Source: Paenibacillus azoreducens
GTDB lineage: Bacteria; Bacillota; Bacilli; Paenibacillales; Paenibacillaceae
Length of the DNA stretch: 64,000 nucleotides
NCBI RefSeq assembly: GCF_021654775.1
Contig: NZ_AP025343.1
Location: forward strand, 4,493,501-4,557,500
Direction: 5' to 3'
Shown: piece by piece, positions 44,973-55,053 of the stretch
How positions within the stretch are numbered: the first letter of the stretch is position 1
Layout: every line of letters starts with the position of its first letter
The notes under the pieces: generated by a model
What the model saw: only the letters and a program-made list of their open reading frames with translations
Database searches by the model: none
Told to the model about the DNA's origin: nothing
Program-made: the position numbers and the translations under genes

Positions 44973-45554
44973 TCATGCTTCAAAATGATATTCCATATCC
45001 CCAGCCATTGCAGTTGGAGTATCTCCCGTCTTCCGAAAGTCATGGGCGTACAGGAGTTGAAAATCCCCAAAATCCAATTGTTTATAGAACTCGAAGCAAG
45101 GAAACCCATCATGGCTGCCCTTCACCTGCACGGTGCCATCCTTATGCGCGGTAATCTGCAGAGAGTAGTCTACCGTCGGTGCATCAGGACGAAGCGGATT
45201 GCTTGCACTCGCTCGCATGGTTAATGATACCGAATCACCGTTCCACACTTCATCTTCTACTCGAATACCGTCTGTAGACGATTTTCCTTGTTTGTATTCG
45301 ACGGAACCGTCTGAGGCTGTCAATTTGAGCACGGTGACACCCGTATCGGCAAAAGTTGTAATTCGTTGCTTAACGAAGTCGATGACGACTTCCTGCTCCA
45401 CACGGCAACGCCCGGTGTTTACTGCGTATGGGGTGAATTCCCTGGCATCCGCCTGATATTCATAAATCATGCCTGTAGACGGATCTTGAATTGGGGGCAG
45501 ATAGAGCATACCGCCGATAAACACGCTTCCTCTAATTTTGATTATTTCTGCCAT
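44973..45554 (-). CDS. Hypothetical protein, 193 aa
   Basis: A soluble protein with many predicted beta strands and no signal peptide. It resembles small uncharacterised Bacillales proteins (possibly the DUF3238 type, low confidence). AAGGAGG precedes the ATG. GC content is like the chromosome, so it marks the left flank of the AT-rich island. Confidence 0.7.
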   Translation of the reverse strand: MAEIIKIRGSVFIGGMLYLPPIQDPSTGMIYEYQADAREFTPYAVNTGRCRVEQEVVIDFVKQRITTFADTGVTVLKLTASDGSVEYKQGKSSTDGIRVEDEVWNGDSVSLTMRASASNPLRPDAPTVDYSLQITAHKDGTVQVKGSHDGFPCFEFYKQLDFGDFQLLYAHDFRKTGDTPTAMAGDMEYHFEA

Positions 45555-45735
45555 AATAGCAACCTCCTTGCCTCCGAATTTATTAAGATATATTTATAGT
45601 ATTCGGTGGTTACTAATATTCTCCTTTTTTCTAACTATACTGCCAATTAGCTTAATAAGCTGATGATACGGATTAAAATTAGACAATCATCATAATCGAC
45701 TTGAGTATAAGTTCTTGTCTTCTTTACCTATTCGA

Positions 45736-45783
45736 CAAAAAAGCCTGTAGAAAAAGTTCCGTAAGGAACAGGTCTACAGGCTG
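45736..45783 (-). terminator. Terminator at the end of the glycan-utilisation operon
   Basis: On the minus strand AGCCTGTAGA / TCTACAGGCT with a long loop, followed by TTTTTTG, immediately after the GH43 gene. Confidence 0.85.
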
Positions 45784-45802
45784 AGCTGTCAAGAATAATT
45801 CA

Positions 45803-48800
45803 TTAAGTCCCTTCACTTTTATCCTCTATGTTCTTCATCAGTCTTACAGCATCATACTCAAGTACATCCCTTACATCCTCTGATAAATGATTGTCTTTTT
45901 CAAGAAATTCCCGAAAATCATTAAGGTGTTTAATAGATTGAGCAAATTTGCCTGTATCAAAATGATGCTTTGACTGAACAACCTTATTTCTAAGTGTTTT
46001 ATACAAGCTATGAGCAACATTGCCCGCTTCTAACATCATATCAAGATTATTGTTGATTGAATCGTGAGTTATATCTATAGGTCTTACGATAAAGTTATCA
46101 AATTTCGTGGAATTATAGTATGATCTAAGCCCCACTTTTCCTTGAGTAAACGAGGTGGTGCTATTGTCTGTATAATCTATTTTAGGAGTATTCATATCTC
46201 CAACATAAATTTTAATATTTGTACCTTTCGCCTCCACTTTCATATGCTGCCATGTGTTTAACGGTTCATTTATTTTTGAACCCTTTAAGTAAGTCCAATT
46301 ATAATTGAATTTCCCTAAATGAAGACCTTCTTTATTAATATATGCAATATATCCTTGCATAAAGTTTGGATTATTCTGACCAAGCTCGATACCATTGGCT
46401 GGATTATTCACTCTAAATATGATCCCGCTGTCACCTGTCCCAGCTCCAATGTTAATATCCGCTTCTACTGTATAATCCCTCCATTTGCTATCTCCGATCA
46501 CAGACTTTGCAAAGGTACCTGGTGCTGTGCTGTACTCCCCTTTAGTTGCTGGCGGCTCTTTTCCGCTTTCTAACGTAAAGTTAATACTTCTTAAGTCAAA
46601 TTCACCTTTCACTATCTCGACCTTTATCGTATGCTGTCCAACTGGTAATGATACGTTGTCTATAATGACACTATCCCAGTTATCCCAACCTCCTGTTTTA
46701 GGGACATCAATGATACCTGTTAAGTCAACTTTATCATCTAGCCAAAGTCTAATTTGACTTCCCTCAAGTTCTGTTGCAACTTTGATAGCTACTTGGTAAA
46801 TTCCCTCTTTCTCAATATCGACATTATATTTTAACCATTCTCCTGCTTGATTCCAACCAACATTATAACCACCCTCAGGATTGTTTCGAATATCTACAGC
46901 ATCCCTTCTATATTTGCCTCCAATATTCTCAGGAGAATTGTCATGATAGGCAACGCCTTCTCCACCAGTTATATAATCAGCAGCCATTATGTTTCCAGGC
47001 AATTTCTTATAGTTATCAAACGTATGAAGTGTGAATCTGGATATATCAAATCCACCCTGCAGAGTGATTAGCTTTAAAGTGTGTTTTCCAGCTGGTAATG
47101 AAATGTTCTTTAAAGAAACGTTGCTCCAGTTATTCCAATCCCCTGTATTTGGGATGCTTATTTCTCCAGTTAAGTCAATTTTCTCATCTAATAAAAGCTT
47201 TACTTTCCCTCCATCCTCAATTGCAGAAGTAAGTAGATCAAGACCATATGTGCCTTCTTCTTCAATGTTTACATCATACGCCAGCCATTCTCCTGCTTGA
47301 TTGGAAGTTACGGCGTAATCACCATCAAGAGCAGCTCTTATATCAACATCATCATCACGATACCGTTCGCCACTATTTCCTACAGTGTTATCATGATAGC
47401 CTACACCTTCACCACCGAGATTGTAATCTTCAGCTTCAATGATTCCAGGCACCGGCTTATGAATAGCAAACGACGAAAAATCAAGACTAGTAAAATCGAA
47501 TTCTCCTTCTACGATTTCAACTTTAATCGTATGCTCACCCTCTGGTAAATGAATACCTCTTTTAATGACAGGCTGCCAATTGTTCCAATCCCCTGTGTTC
47601 GGAACATCCAGGATGCCGGTTAAATCTGTTTCATCATCTAACCATAATCGAACCTTAGCCGCATTAAATGTGGTTGCAGTATTTATTTGGACATTATAGA
47701 TACCCGTTTCTTTAATAGATACATTGTATTTAAACCATTCTCCTGTTTGATTCCACCCAACCGCCGTACCACCTTTTGGGTTATTTCGAATATCAACAGA
47801 ATCTCCTCTTAATGCACCTCCAATATTTTCAGCGGTTGTATCATGGTAAGCAACCCCTTCTCCACCAGTTATATAGTAGGCTGCTCCTACTGAACCTGGT
47901 ATTGGTTTATAAGCATCAAAAGAACTCGGTTTATTTGTTTTAACAGTCCAAAATCCTTCTATTTCGTTCCAATCATCGCTTGTTCCATTATTAAAATCTG
48001 AAGAAATTTCATTTACCTGCTTATGTTCTTGAAAATTCATCGTAGACAAGTCAAATGTTCCATTGACAACTACAAGTTTTAGTGTGTGCTTGCCTTTTGG
48101 TAAATCTAAACCTTCAATGGAAAATGTCTTCCATTCATCAGTCTTTGGGATATTTAATACACCTGTCAAATCAGTCGAGCCATCTATCGTCAGTTTCACT
48201 TGTGCATGATCGCTTGACTTGGATACTCTCAGGTCCACATTGTAAGTACCATCTGCTGCGACATTAACATTGTAATTCAACCATTCCCCGGCATCGTTCA
48301 AGCTTACCTTATACCCACCTTCGGAATTTGTTTTTATATCAACTGATTCCTTTCGATACTTACCATTAGCATCTTCTGTGGTTGTATCATGATAGGCTGC
48401 GCCTTCCTCACCTGAATTAAAATGTACTGCCTCAATCTTTCCCGGTAAAGGTTTGTACGCATCAAACACATTACTTCCGTTCACTTTATTGCTAAAAGCA
48501 GTATAACCAAATGCGGCATGAATATCAGATGTTGCGTAACCAATTTTCCCTCCATCCAGCTTTGCAACCTCACATGTTTGTTTATGCATTCCATCAACAA
48601 AAACCTTAAATGTTGAAGATGATTTTTCTACTCTAATTTGATGAAGCTTAGAATAATCATAGTCTTCTGGTAGGTCTGTTACTTCCTTCTTTAGCTCAAC
48701 TCCATCTACGATAAAGCTAGTTTCTAGTTGGTTTTTATTAGGATTTAATACAGCTAAACCATAATTGTTTTCATCCTTATAGGAAAAAATAGCACCAAAG

Positions 48801-49933
48801 TAAGGATCATTACTCAGCCCTTTTTTAATTAATTTCATATTAAACTCTGCCGTGTAATCAAAAGTTGTAGATTCCTTTGTGAATTGTTTAAATAAATTAG
48901 TGTTATCAACTGTTGACTGTTGAAGCCATCCAGACATATCTGATGTAATACCCCAACTTCCACCGCCTATATTTTGCCAATTTTTTGCGAATGAAGACTG
49001 GGTAAAGCGTTCACTGAAATCAGGTAAGTCCGGGTCAGGCTGTTCTGTGCTAGTGGGACCAAGAACGAGCATTTTATCCCCATTCCATGCAATCCGATCC
49101 AGATTCAAATATCTTCCAGGATTTGCATGGCTGTGATAAACGATATACTCAGAGTCCAGATCAGGTCCTCTAACGACTGAATTATGCCCTAGCCCCACAT
49201 TCTCCCCTTCAGTCTTTAGCAAAATTGGATTTTGATCAAAGTTATGAGAGAAGCCGGAAATCGGACTTTCACTACTTGCATAGTCGACACGATACGCCTT
49301 GTTCCATACATGATTTCCTGTATAGGTCATATAATATTTACTATTCCTTTTAATCATGGTTGGTCCTTCAGTCCAACCATTCATTTTTGCTCCAGTGTCA
49401 AATGCTTTACCAAAGGTATATGGATCCGACATGGGACGTGCATCAATTCTTTTATCACCTGTACTGTAAAAATACCATTTTCCGCCATCATCAATAAACA
49501 CATGACCATCAATACCCATGCCCAGGTTTTCTGTTTGCTTCACAAATGGACCCAACGGGTCAGAACTTTTGTACACATAATGCCCATTTCCCCCAGGCGA
49601 TGTATACATATAAAACTCACCATTCCAATAAACAACCTCTGGTGCATATGCAGCTTTCGTTGTAGGTTCCTCCGTAACTAAGCCTTGATACTCCCAATTC
49701 ACCAAATCCTCTGACTTCCAAGCTTTTACTCCACTCTTATCATCTACGGTACTAACATATAGATAATAGGTACCGTTATACTTTAAAATAAAGGGATCTC
49801 CTTCTCCATAAAACACGCCTGTATTCCATGTCCACGAATTAGGTAATTGAAATGGATTACTATAGGCCAAGGACGTTGATGGGGCGGATAAAATAAAAAT
49901 AGCTATAAACGCCATCATAAAGATCTTTTTCAA
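45803..49933 (-). CDS. Secreted multimodular GH43 glycosidase with four CBM6-like modules and a FIMAH domain
   Basis: A 1376-residue exoenzyme starting at TTG, with GGAGGGG upstream. Signal peptide 1-23. GH43 five-blade propeller about 35-295, with catalytic D46 (EGDPF), D142 (IDGH) and E189 (WTEGP), implying an arabinanase/xylosidase-type activity. A concanavalin-like domain follows (304-484), then CBM6-like modules at about 494-635, 675-822, 825-971 and 974-1121. A second concanavalin-like domain appears split: its first strands at 644-667, the rest at 1129-1285. A C-terminal FIMAH helical domain spans about 1290-1375. No LPXTG or S-layer anchor. Last gene of the AT-rich operon. Confidence 0.9.
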   Translation of the reverse strand: MKKIFMMAFIAIFILSAPSTSLAYSNPFQLPNSWTWNTGVFYGEGDPFILKYNGTYYLYVSTVDDKSGVKAWKSEDLVNWEYQGLVTEEPTTKAAYAPEVVYWNGEFYMYTSPGGNGHYVYKSSDPLGPFVKQTENLGMGIDGHVFIDDGGKWYFYSTGDKRIDARPMSDPYTFGKAFDTGAKMNGWTEGPTMIKRNSKYYMTYTGNHVWNKAYRVDYASSESPISGFSHNFDQNPILLKTEGENVGLGHNSVVRGPDLDSEYIVYHSHANPGRYLNLDRIAWNGDKMLVLGPTSTEQPDPDLPDFSERFTQSSFAKNWQNIGGGSWGITSDMSGWLQQSTVDNTNLFKQFTKESTTFDYTAEFNMKLIKKGLSNDPYFGAIFSYKDENNYGLAVLNPNKNQLETSFIVDGVELKKEVTDLPEDYDYSKLHQIRVEKSSSTFKVFVDGMHKQTCEVAKLDGGKIGYATSDIHAAFGYTAFSNKVNGSNVFDAYKPLPGKIEAVHFNSGEEGAAYHDTTTEDANGKYRKESVDIKTNSEGGYKVSLNDAGEWLNYNVNVAADGTYNVDLRVSKSSDHAQVKLTIDGSTDLTGVLNIPKTDEWKTFSIEGLDLPKGKHTLKLVVVNGTFDLSTMNFQEHKQVNEISSDFNNGTSDDWNEIEGFWTVKTNKPSSFDAYKPIPGSVGAAYYITGGEGVAYHDTTAENIGGALRGDSVDIRNNPKGGTAVGWNQTGEWFKYNVSIKETGIYNVQINTATTFNAAKVRLWLDDETDLTGILDVPNTGDWNNWQPVIKRGIHLPEGEHTIKVEIVEGEFDFTSLDFSSFAIHKPVPGIIEAEDYNLGGEGVGYHDNTVGNSGERYRDDDVDIRAALDGDYAVTSNQAGEWLAYDVNIEEEGTYGLDLLTSAIEDGGKVKLLLDEKIDLTGEISIPNTGDWNNWSNVSLKNISLPAGKHTLKLITLQGGFDISRFTLHTFDNYKKLPGNIMAADYITGGEGVAYHDNSPENIGGKYRRDAVDIRNNPEGGYNVGWNQAGEWLKYNVDIEKEGIYQVAIKVATELEGSQIRLWLDDKVDLTGIIDVPKTGGWDNWDSVIIDNVSLPVGQHTIKVEIVKGEFDLRSINFTLESGKEPPATKGEYSTAPGTFAKSVIGDSKWRDYTVEADINIGAGTGDSGIIFRVNNPANGIELGQNNPNFMQGYIAYINKEGLHLGKFNYNWTYLKGSKINEPLNTWQHMKVEAKGTNIKIYVGDMNTPKIDYTDNSTTSFTQGKVGLRSYYNSTKFDNFIVRPIDITHDSINNNLDMMLEAGNVAHSLYKTLRNKVVQSKHHFDTGKFAQSIKHLNDFREFLEKDNHLSEDVRDVLEYDAVRLMKNIEDKSEGT

Positions 49934-50033
49934 AAAAAAATCCCCTCCCTATTCATTTTGCACCTGATCGTTTGCTAGCTTTGATATTGATTTATTTTTT
50001 GCAATTGCTAGAATTATTATTGAATATGCCCTA

Positions 50034-50870
50034 TCACCCTTTAACTCCTGATGACAAGGAAAGCGATTCCATGAAATACTTTTGTGTAAATAAATAAAGA
50101 ATAAATGTTGGTAAAATAGCTATCAATGCCCCGGTTAAAGCGTGACCAATATCAAGTGCATACATTCCCTGTAGCAATTGTAAACCTGGAGTTATTGGCA
50201 TTTTTTCAATATCATTAAATGCAATTGTCGGCCATAAAAAGTCATTCCATGAGCCTGTAAATGTGAAGAGCGCTACAACAGTCAGTACTGGTTTTATTAA
50301 CGGTAAAATCAACTTAGTGAAAATTTGAAAATCGGAAGCACCATCCACTCTTGCAGATTCATCGAAATCAATAGGAATCCCTTGCATAAATTGTCTCACT
50401 AGAAAAATATTAAAAACTGCTGCCGAGCCTGGGACAATCGCTGCCAAAAAGTTATTTACCCACCCTAAAGTATCAATAATTTTATAGAGTGGAATAAGGT
50501 TTACAACTGCCGGAAACATCATTGATGCCATTAAAAAGGCGAAGATAGCATTTCTTCCCTTGAACTTCATTCTTGAATATCCGTAACCAGCCAATGAAAC
50601 AATGACTAAAACCAACACCGTATGTGATACCGATATAGTTAACGAGTTCATAAACCATTTAGCTACTGGAGCACTTGTGTTTTTAAAAAGAACATCTTGA
50701 TAATTATCAATAACCCAATTAATTGGTAGTAGCGTGAAGGCATTTGATTGAATGTCAGCTTCACTTTTAAATGAAGAAAAGAATGTATACAATAGTGGAA
50801 TTACCCAAATCAGTGCCATTATTGATATAAAGATGATAGAAACAAATTTTGAAACTGTTTTTTTCTCCAA
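50034..50870 (-). CDS. Sugar ABC permease, MalG/AraQ type
   Basis: A 278-residue permease with six TM helices and the EAA loop DESARVDGASDFQIFTKLILPLIKP (about 175-200). The TTG at 50870 is chosen: GGAGG lies ten bases before it and the family length fits; an in-frame ATG at 50939 would run 55 bp into the upstream permease gene. Pairs with the permease at 50885-51784. Confidence 0.9.
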   Translation of the reverse strand: MEKKTVSKFVSIIFISIMALIWVIPLLYTFFSSFKSEADIQSNAFTLLPINWVIDNYQDVLFKNTSAPVAKWFMNSLTISVSHTVLVLVIVSLAGYGYSRMKFKGRNAIFAFLMASMMFPAVVNLIPLYKIIDTLGWVNNFLAAIVPGSAAVFNIFLVRQFMQGIPIDFDESARVDGASDFQIFTKLILPLIKPVLTVVALFTFTGSWNDFLWPTIAFNDIEKMPITPGLQLLQGMYALDIGHALTGALIAILPTFILYLFTQKYFMESLSLSSGVKG

Positions 50871-50884
50871 GGAAAAAGCACCTC

Positions 50885-51784
50885 CTAGTCGCGTTGTCTT
50901 AAAAAGATAAATTGTATCGCTGAAACAACCATAATACATAAACCAAGGATTACAGCCATTGCTGATCCAATACCTGCAATAGAATTTCCAGAACCAAATG
51001 CGTTTTCTTGAATGTACATTAATAGCACTGAGGTTGAGCTCGCAGGTCCACCTTTTGTTAGCATGAGTGGTTGCCCATATACGTTAAATTGCGCAATTGT
51101 TGTAATCACAAGAGTATATAATATTTGAGCTCTTATGCTAGGGAGAGTAATTCTAAAAAACTTTTGTATGCTATTTGCTCCATCTATTGATGCAGCTTCA
51201 TATATATCTTTTGAAACACCGTTAAGAGCTGCCAGATATATAATCAGATTTGCACCGATTGTCCACCACACCGTTACAACAACTAATGTAATCCATGCGT
51301 ATGGTTGAGTAGCTAACCAGTTTGTCTCAACATTCAGGTAATGATTAATCGGTCCAAAAGAAACGCTAAATAACATTGAAAATATAATCATTACTGCTGA
51401 AACTGAGAACAATGTAGGCATGTAGAATAATACCTGAAAAAACTTAAACCCCCTGGGTTTCGTATTAAGACCTGCAGCTAAAAGTAATGGAACAATGATA
51501 CAAGCTGGAACTGTGAAAAGCACAAATTTGAATGTATTTCCGAGTCCAACACGCAGTTGTTCATAAAATGTAGAATCTTTGTTAAATAATATTTCAGTGT
51601 AATTGGAAAATCCCACAAATTCTGGATTACCTATTAAATCCCAGTTGGTAAAGGATATATAAATACCATATAAGGTGGGGATTAAAAAGAAAATAGTAAA
51701 TAAAATGAGATGTGGACCAATGTAAAGATAGGGAGAGAAATTCAATCGTTTTTTTCTATATTTCTTTCCACCAGCATTTATCAT
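50885..51784 (-). CDS. Sugar ABC permease, MalF/UgpA type
   Basis: A 299-residue permease with six TM helices and the EAA loop YEAASIDGANSIQKFFRITLPSIRA (about 195-220). It is the partner of the downstream permease; both lie behind the binding-protein gene. No ATPase gene is present in the cluster, as usual for carbohydrate importers that use a shared MsmX/MsiK-type ATPase. Confidence 0.92.
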   Translation of the reverse strand: MINAGGKKYRKKRLNFSPYLYIGPHLILFTIFFLIPTLYGIYISFTNWDLIGNPEFVGFSNYTEILFNKDSTFYEQLRVGLGNTFKFVLFTVPACIIVPLLLAAGLNTKPRGFKFFQVLFYMPTLFSVSAVMIIFSMLFSVSFGPINHYLNVETNWLATQPYAWITLVVVTVWWTIGANLIIYLAALNGVSKDIYEAASIDGANSIQKFFRITLPSIRAQILYTLVITTIAQFNVYGQPLMLTKGGPASSTSVLLMYIQENAFGSGNSIAGIGSAMAVILGLCIMVVSAIQFIFLRQRD

Positions 51785-51880
51785 ATATTTTAACTCCTAT
51801 TCTTTAGTTATCGAATAGAAAGAGAAATCCATATTCACTTATAAGGATTTCTCTATAATATCCACTAATTTCCTATATGA

Positions 51881-53140
51881 TTATTTTTTATTATTTGTTG
51901 CTATCTTATCTTCAACAGCTTTTTGAGCAGTTTTCAACCCTTTGTCAATATCTAATTTTCCATAAATAGCGTCCCCTACCAATTTATCAATTTCTTCAGC
52001 TGCAAAGCCATTGTACTTATAATCGAAGATTTTGAGAGTTTTCTGTAATTCAGGATCTTCAATTAGGAAAGCTTGTGGTAATTTTTTATATTCTGGACTT
52101 TCTAATATCGCTAATGCAGCAGGATTTTGCCCTGCTTGAGCCCATGGAAGAGAGTTTTCTCGAACGTAATCAATGAAATCCATGATACCCTTTGTTTTCT
52201 CTTCTGAGCGATTTTTATCGTTAAACATGACAAATTGATGAGACGATGTCCAGTTCACAATTTTATCAGGTGAAATTTGAGGGAAAATAGTTAAACCCCA
52301 ATTTAAATTTTTCGCTTCATTTAAACTGTTTTGCATCCAAATACCTTCAGGATAAAATATAGCTTTACCGGATTTAAATAACTGAGCAGGATCTTCCCCA
52401 TCCTTGTTAGCAATTTTGTCATCGACTAGACCTTTTAATAATTGTAGTGCTTCCTTAGCTTCTGGGGTATTAAGAGTTGGTGTTTCACCATCACTAGTGA
52501 TATCGCCGCCAAGTTGATTGTAAATGGATAAGAAAATCGGTCTTGTCCAAGTTATACCAACTCCGGTAATATTGTCTTTTTTGGATTTTTCTCCGGCTGC
52601 TCTTATTTCATCAAAAGTTATTACATTATCATCAAGCGCATTCGGTGCATATTTTTCTAATAAATCTTTATTGTAATACATAACAAAACTGTGCACGTCT
52701 AACGGCACGCTATATCTACTTCCATTAATGTCACCAATATTCCATCCTGCTGGTACATAGTTTTCTGATTTAATTTCAGGATAATTAGCCAATAGATTAT
52801 CATATGGTGTTAATAAATCATTATCAACAAATTGTTTAATTCTTTCAGCATGCACAATGGTTAGATCAGGAATCCCTTTTCCTGAGTTCACCACAGTTGG
52901 AATCTTTTTATACATATCGGAATCTTTATATGATACATTTTTTATCTTATATTTTGGATTTGTCTTGTTATATTCATTTACAATTTGTTTCATATTTTCA
53001 CCATCAGGACCTACAAACGGATTCCAATATAGAATCTCGTTTTTAGCTGTGCCAGAACTTGAAGAAGTTGTACCGCATCCTGTTAAAGCAACTAATAACA
53101 CCAAAATTACAGAAAACATTGAAACCACTTTTTTTCTCAT
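51881..53140 (-). CDS. Sugar ABC transporter solute-binding lipoprotein
   Basis: A 419-residue family-1 extracellular binding protein. Signal peptide with lipobox ALTGC (lipidated C22), then a MalE-like fold (EILYWNPFVGPDGENMKQIVNEYN; the segment DLTIVHAERIKQFVDNDLL near the first hinge). Probably binds oligosaccharides released by the GH43 enzyme. Next in order after the GH2 genes. Confidence 0.93.
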   Translation of the reverse strand: MRKKVVSMFSVILVLLVALTGCGTTSSSSGTAKNEILYWNPFVGPDGENMKQIVNEYNKTNPKYKIKNVSYKDSDMYKKIPTVVNSGKGIPDLTIVHAERIKQFVDNDLLTPYDNLLANYPEIKSENYVPAGWNIGDINGSRYSVPLDVHSFVMYYNKDLLEKYAPNALDDNVITFDEIRAAGEKSKKDNITGVGITWTRPIFLSIYNQLGGDITSDGETPTLNTPEAKEALQLLKGLVDDKIANKDGEDPAQLFKSGKAIFYPEGIWMQNSLNEAKNLNWGLTIFPQISPDKIVNWTSSHQFVMFNDKNRSEEKTKGIMDFIDYVRENSLPWAQAGQNPAALAILESPEYKKLPQAFLIEDPELQKTLKIFDYKYNGFAAEEIDKLVGDAIYGKLDIDKGLKTAQKAVEDKIATNNKK

Positions 53141-53229
53141 TTCGATTCTCCTCGCTTCACATTAAATTTCTTTTCTACCAACTAAAAATCTTGTTTCCCC
53201 ACTATTTTCATAATTAAAAGTGGATTGTA

Positions 53230-55032
53230 TTAACTATTTACAATACTTACATGCCACATATCATTAATTATTCGAATCTTTTTTAAATCACACTTTGGAG
53301 TACGATCGTACATCAATATACCATTAATCTCCTGTTCAACATCTGTTAATTGTGTATAACAGTAGCCATGTAATGAATTAGATTCATATACCGCCTTCAT
53401 AACACGTTCATAGTCAGCTAGATATTCTTCCTCATTCTTAACCGTAGTGTAACCCCAGCCATTTTCATTATTAAGTTTAAATCCTATTCCGCCAAACTCT
53501 GTTAATAGAATGGGCTCACCACAGTGGTTAAATCCTTCTGTATATATCCTCCTCCCTGCTGGTCTGGAGTTAAGTAAATTTTCCTTATTCAGTAGTGCAT
53601 TTCGAAACTCATTGTATTTTTCATTTTCATTCAATTGCCCATGGTTGTAGTTATGGATTGCGCAAATATCTGTTTTTGTTAATTCCCATCCATCATTTGA
53701 AATTACAAGCCTTGTTGTGTCAAGTGAATGTATTAAATGATACATTGCTACCGAGTGGTGCTTTTGTTGTTCATTATTACATATGAGAGGAACACCCCAA
53801 CTCTCATTCAAAGGAACCCAAGTTACAATACACGGATGATTGTAGTCTCGATTTATTATTTCAATCCATTCATTTGTCAGACGTGCAACAGCATCTTCAC
53901 TGTAAGATGGAGCTGACGCACATTCACCCCAAACCAGGAAACCTAATTTATCTGCCCAATACAGAAATAATGGATCTTCTACCTTTTGATGTTTTCTACA
54001 TCCATTAAATCCCATTTCTTTTGAAAGTTCGATATCCTTTTTTAAATCTTGTTCAGTTGGGGCAGTCAGTAAACCCTCTGGCCAATACCCTTGATCAAGT
54101 ACTAGTTTTTGATAGTATGGCTTATTGTTTAGATAGACCATCCCATTTTCTGTATGAATTTTTCTCATGCCAAAATAAGAGCTGATTTCATCCAGAATTT
54201 GATCCTGTTCTTTCATACGAATATTCACATCAAATAAGTTTGGTTTTTCCGGAGTCCAGTTCCACCCAACATCATGAAAACCGGTTCTGAATATTTTTCT
54301 GTTATATAAATTAATAGATCGTCTTAAGTAACCATCCGTTATTATTATTGTATCTTTAGCTACATTTTCTCCTTCAAAAGTGATATCGATTTCAAGGCTT
54401 TTCTCACCATAGTCACCTGATAATTCAACATCTATAATAATGTCACCATTATCAATATCTGGAGTAAATTTCAACTTCTTTATATGAGTTTTATTTACTG
54501 CCTCTAGCCAAACCGTTTGCCAAATTCCAGTAGTTCGCGTATACCAGATCCCGCCTGGCTTATCAAGCCAATTTTGCTTCCCTCTTGGAATCGTTTCCTC
54601 TATAGAAGGATCTTCGACTCTCACAACCACCGACTGAATTCCACTTATTAAATAATTCGTTATGTCAAATGAGAATGGAGTGTGTCCACCTTCGTGAGTA
54701 CCTACAAGTTTTCCATTAATAAAAACCATTGCCTGATAGTCTACTGCTCCAAAATGCATAATGATTTGTTTCCCAACCATCGTATCAGGTATGGCAAATT
54801 CTCTACGATACCAGACCCAATCATGAAACGAAGAGTCATTAATTCCGCTAAGCTTTGATTGAAAAGCAAAAGGTACATTTATTTTTTGTGTGTATTCCTT
54901 ATGTTTTTCGAACCATTTCTCATCTAACCCTATATTCTGATCATCAAATTCAAAGTCCCATTCGCCATTTAAATTAACCCATTCGCTTCTTACGAATTGT
55001 GGCCGAGGATATTCTAGTCGCAATACCATCAA
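53230..55032 (-). CDS. Glycoside hydrolase family 2 (intracellular)
   Basis: A 600-residue GH2 enzyme: jelly-roll sugar-binding domain (about 1-180), Ig-like domain (180-290), TIM barrel (290-600). Acid/base E410 in VPLNESWG and nucleophile E512 in LTEFGGIG. No signal peptide. It is shorter than LacZ and of the beta-galactosidase/glucuronidase-like group; the exact sugar is not predictable. It lies 21 bp after the second GH2 gene, with which it shares much sequence, so duplication followed by divergence is likely. Confidence 0.92.
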   Translation of the reverse strand: MMVLRLEYPRPQFVRSEWVNLNGEWDFEFDDQNIGLDEKWFEKHKEYTQKINVPFAFQSKLSGINDSSFHDWVWYRREFAIPDTMVGKQIIMHFGAVDYQAMVFINGKLVGTHEGGHTPFSFDITNYLISGIQSVVVRVEDPSIEETIPRGKQNWLDKPGGIWYTRTTGIWQTVWLEAVNKTHIKKLKFTPDIDNGDIIIDVELSGDYGEKSLEIDITFEGENVAKDTIIITDGYLRRSINLYNRKIFRTGFHDVGWNWTPEKPNLFDVNIRMKEQDQILDEISSYFGMRKIHTENGMVYLNNKPYYQKLVLDQGYWPEGLLTAPTEQDLKKDIELSKEMGFNGCRKHQKVEDPLFLYWADKLGFLVWGECASAPSYSEDAVARLTNEWIEIINRDYNHPCIVTWVPLNESWGVPLICNNEQQKHHSVAMYHLIHSLDTTRLVISNDGWELTKTDICAIHNYNHGQLNENEKYNEFRNALLNKENLLNSRPAGRRIYTEGFNHCGEPILLTEFGGIGFKLNNENGWGYTTVKNEEEYLADYERVMKAVYESNSLHGYCYTQLTDVEQEINGILMYDRTPKCDLKKIRIINDMWHVSIVNS

Positions 55033-55053
55033 CTTCTCCTTTAAATGTTGAAA

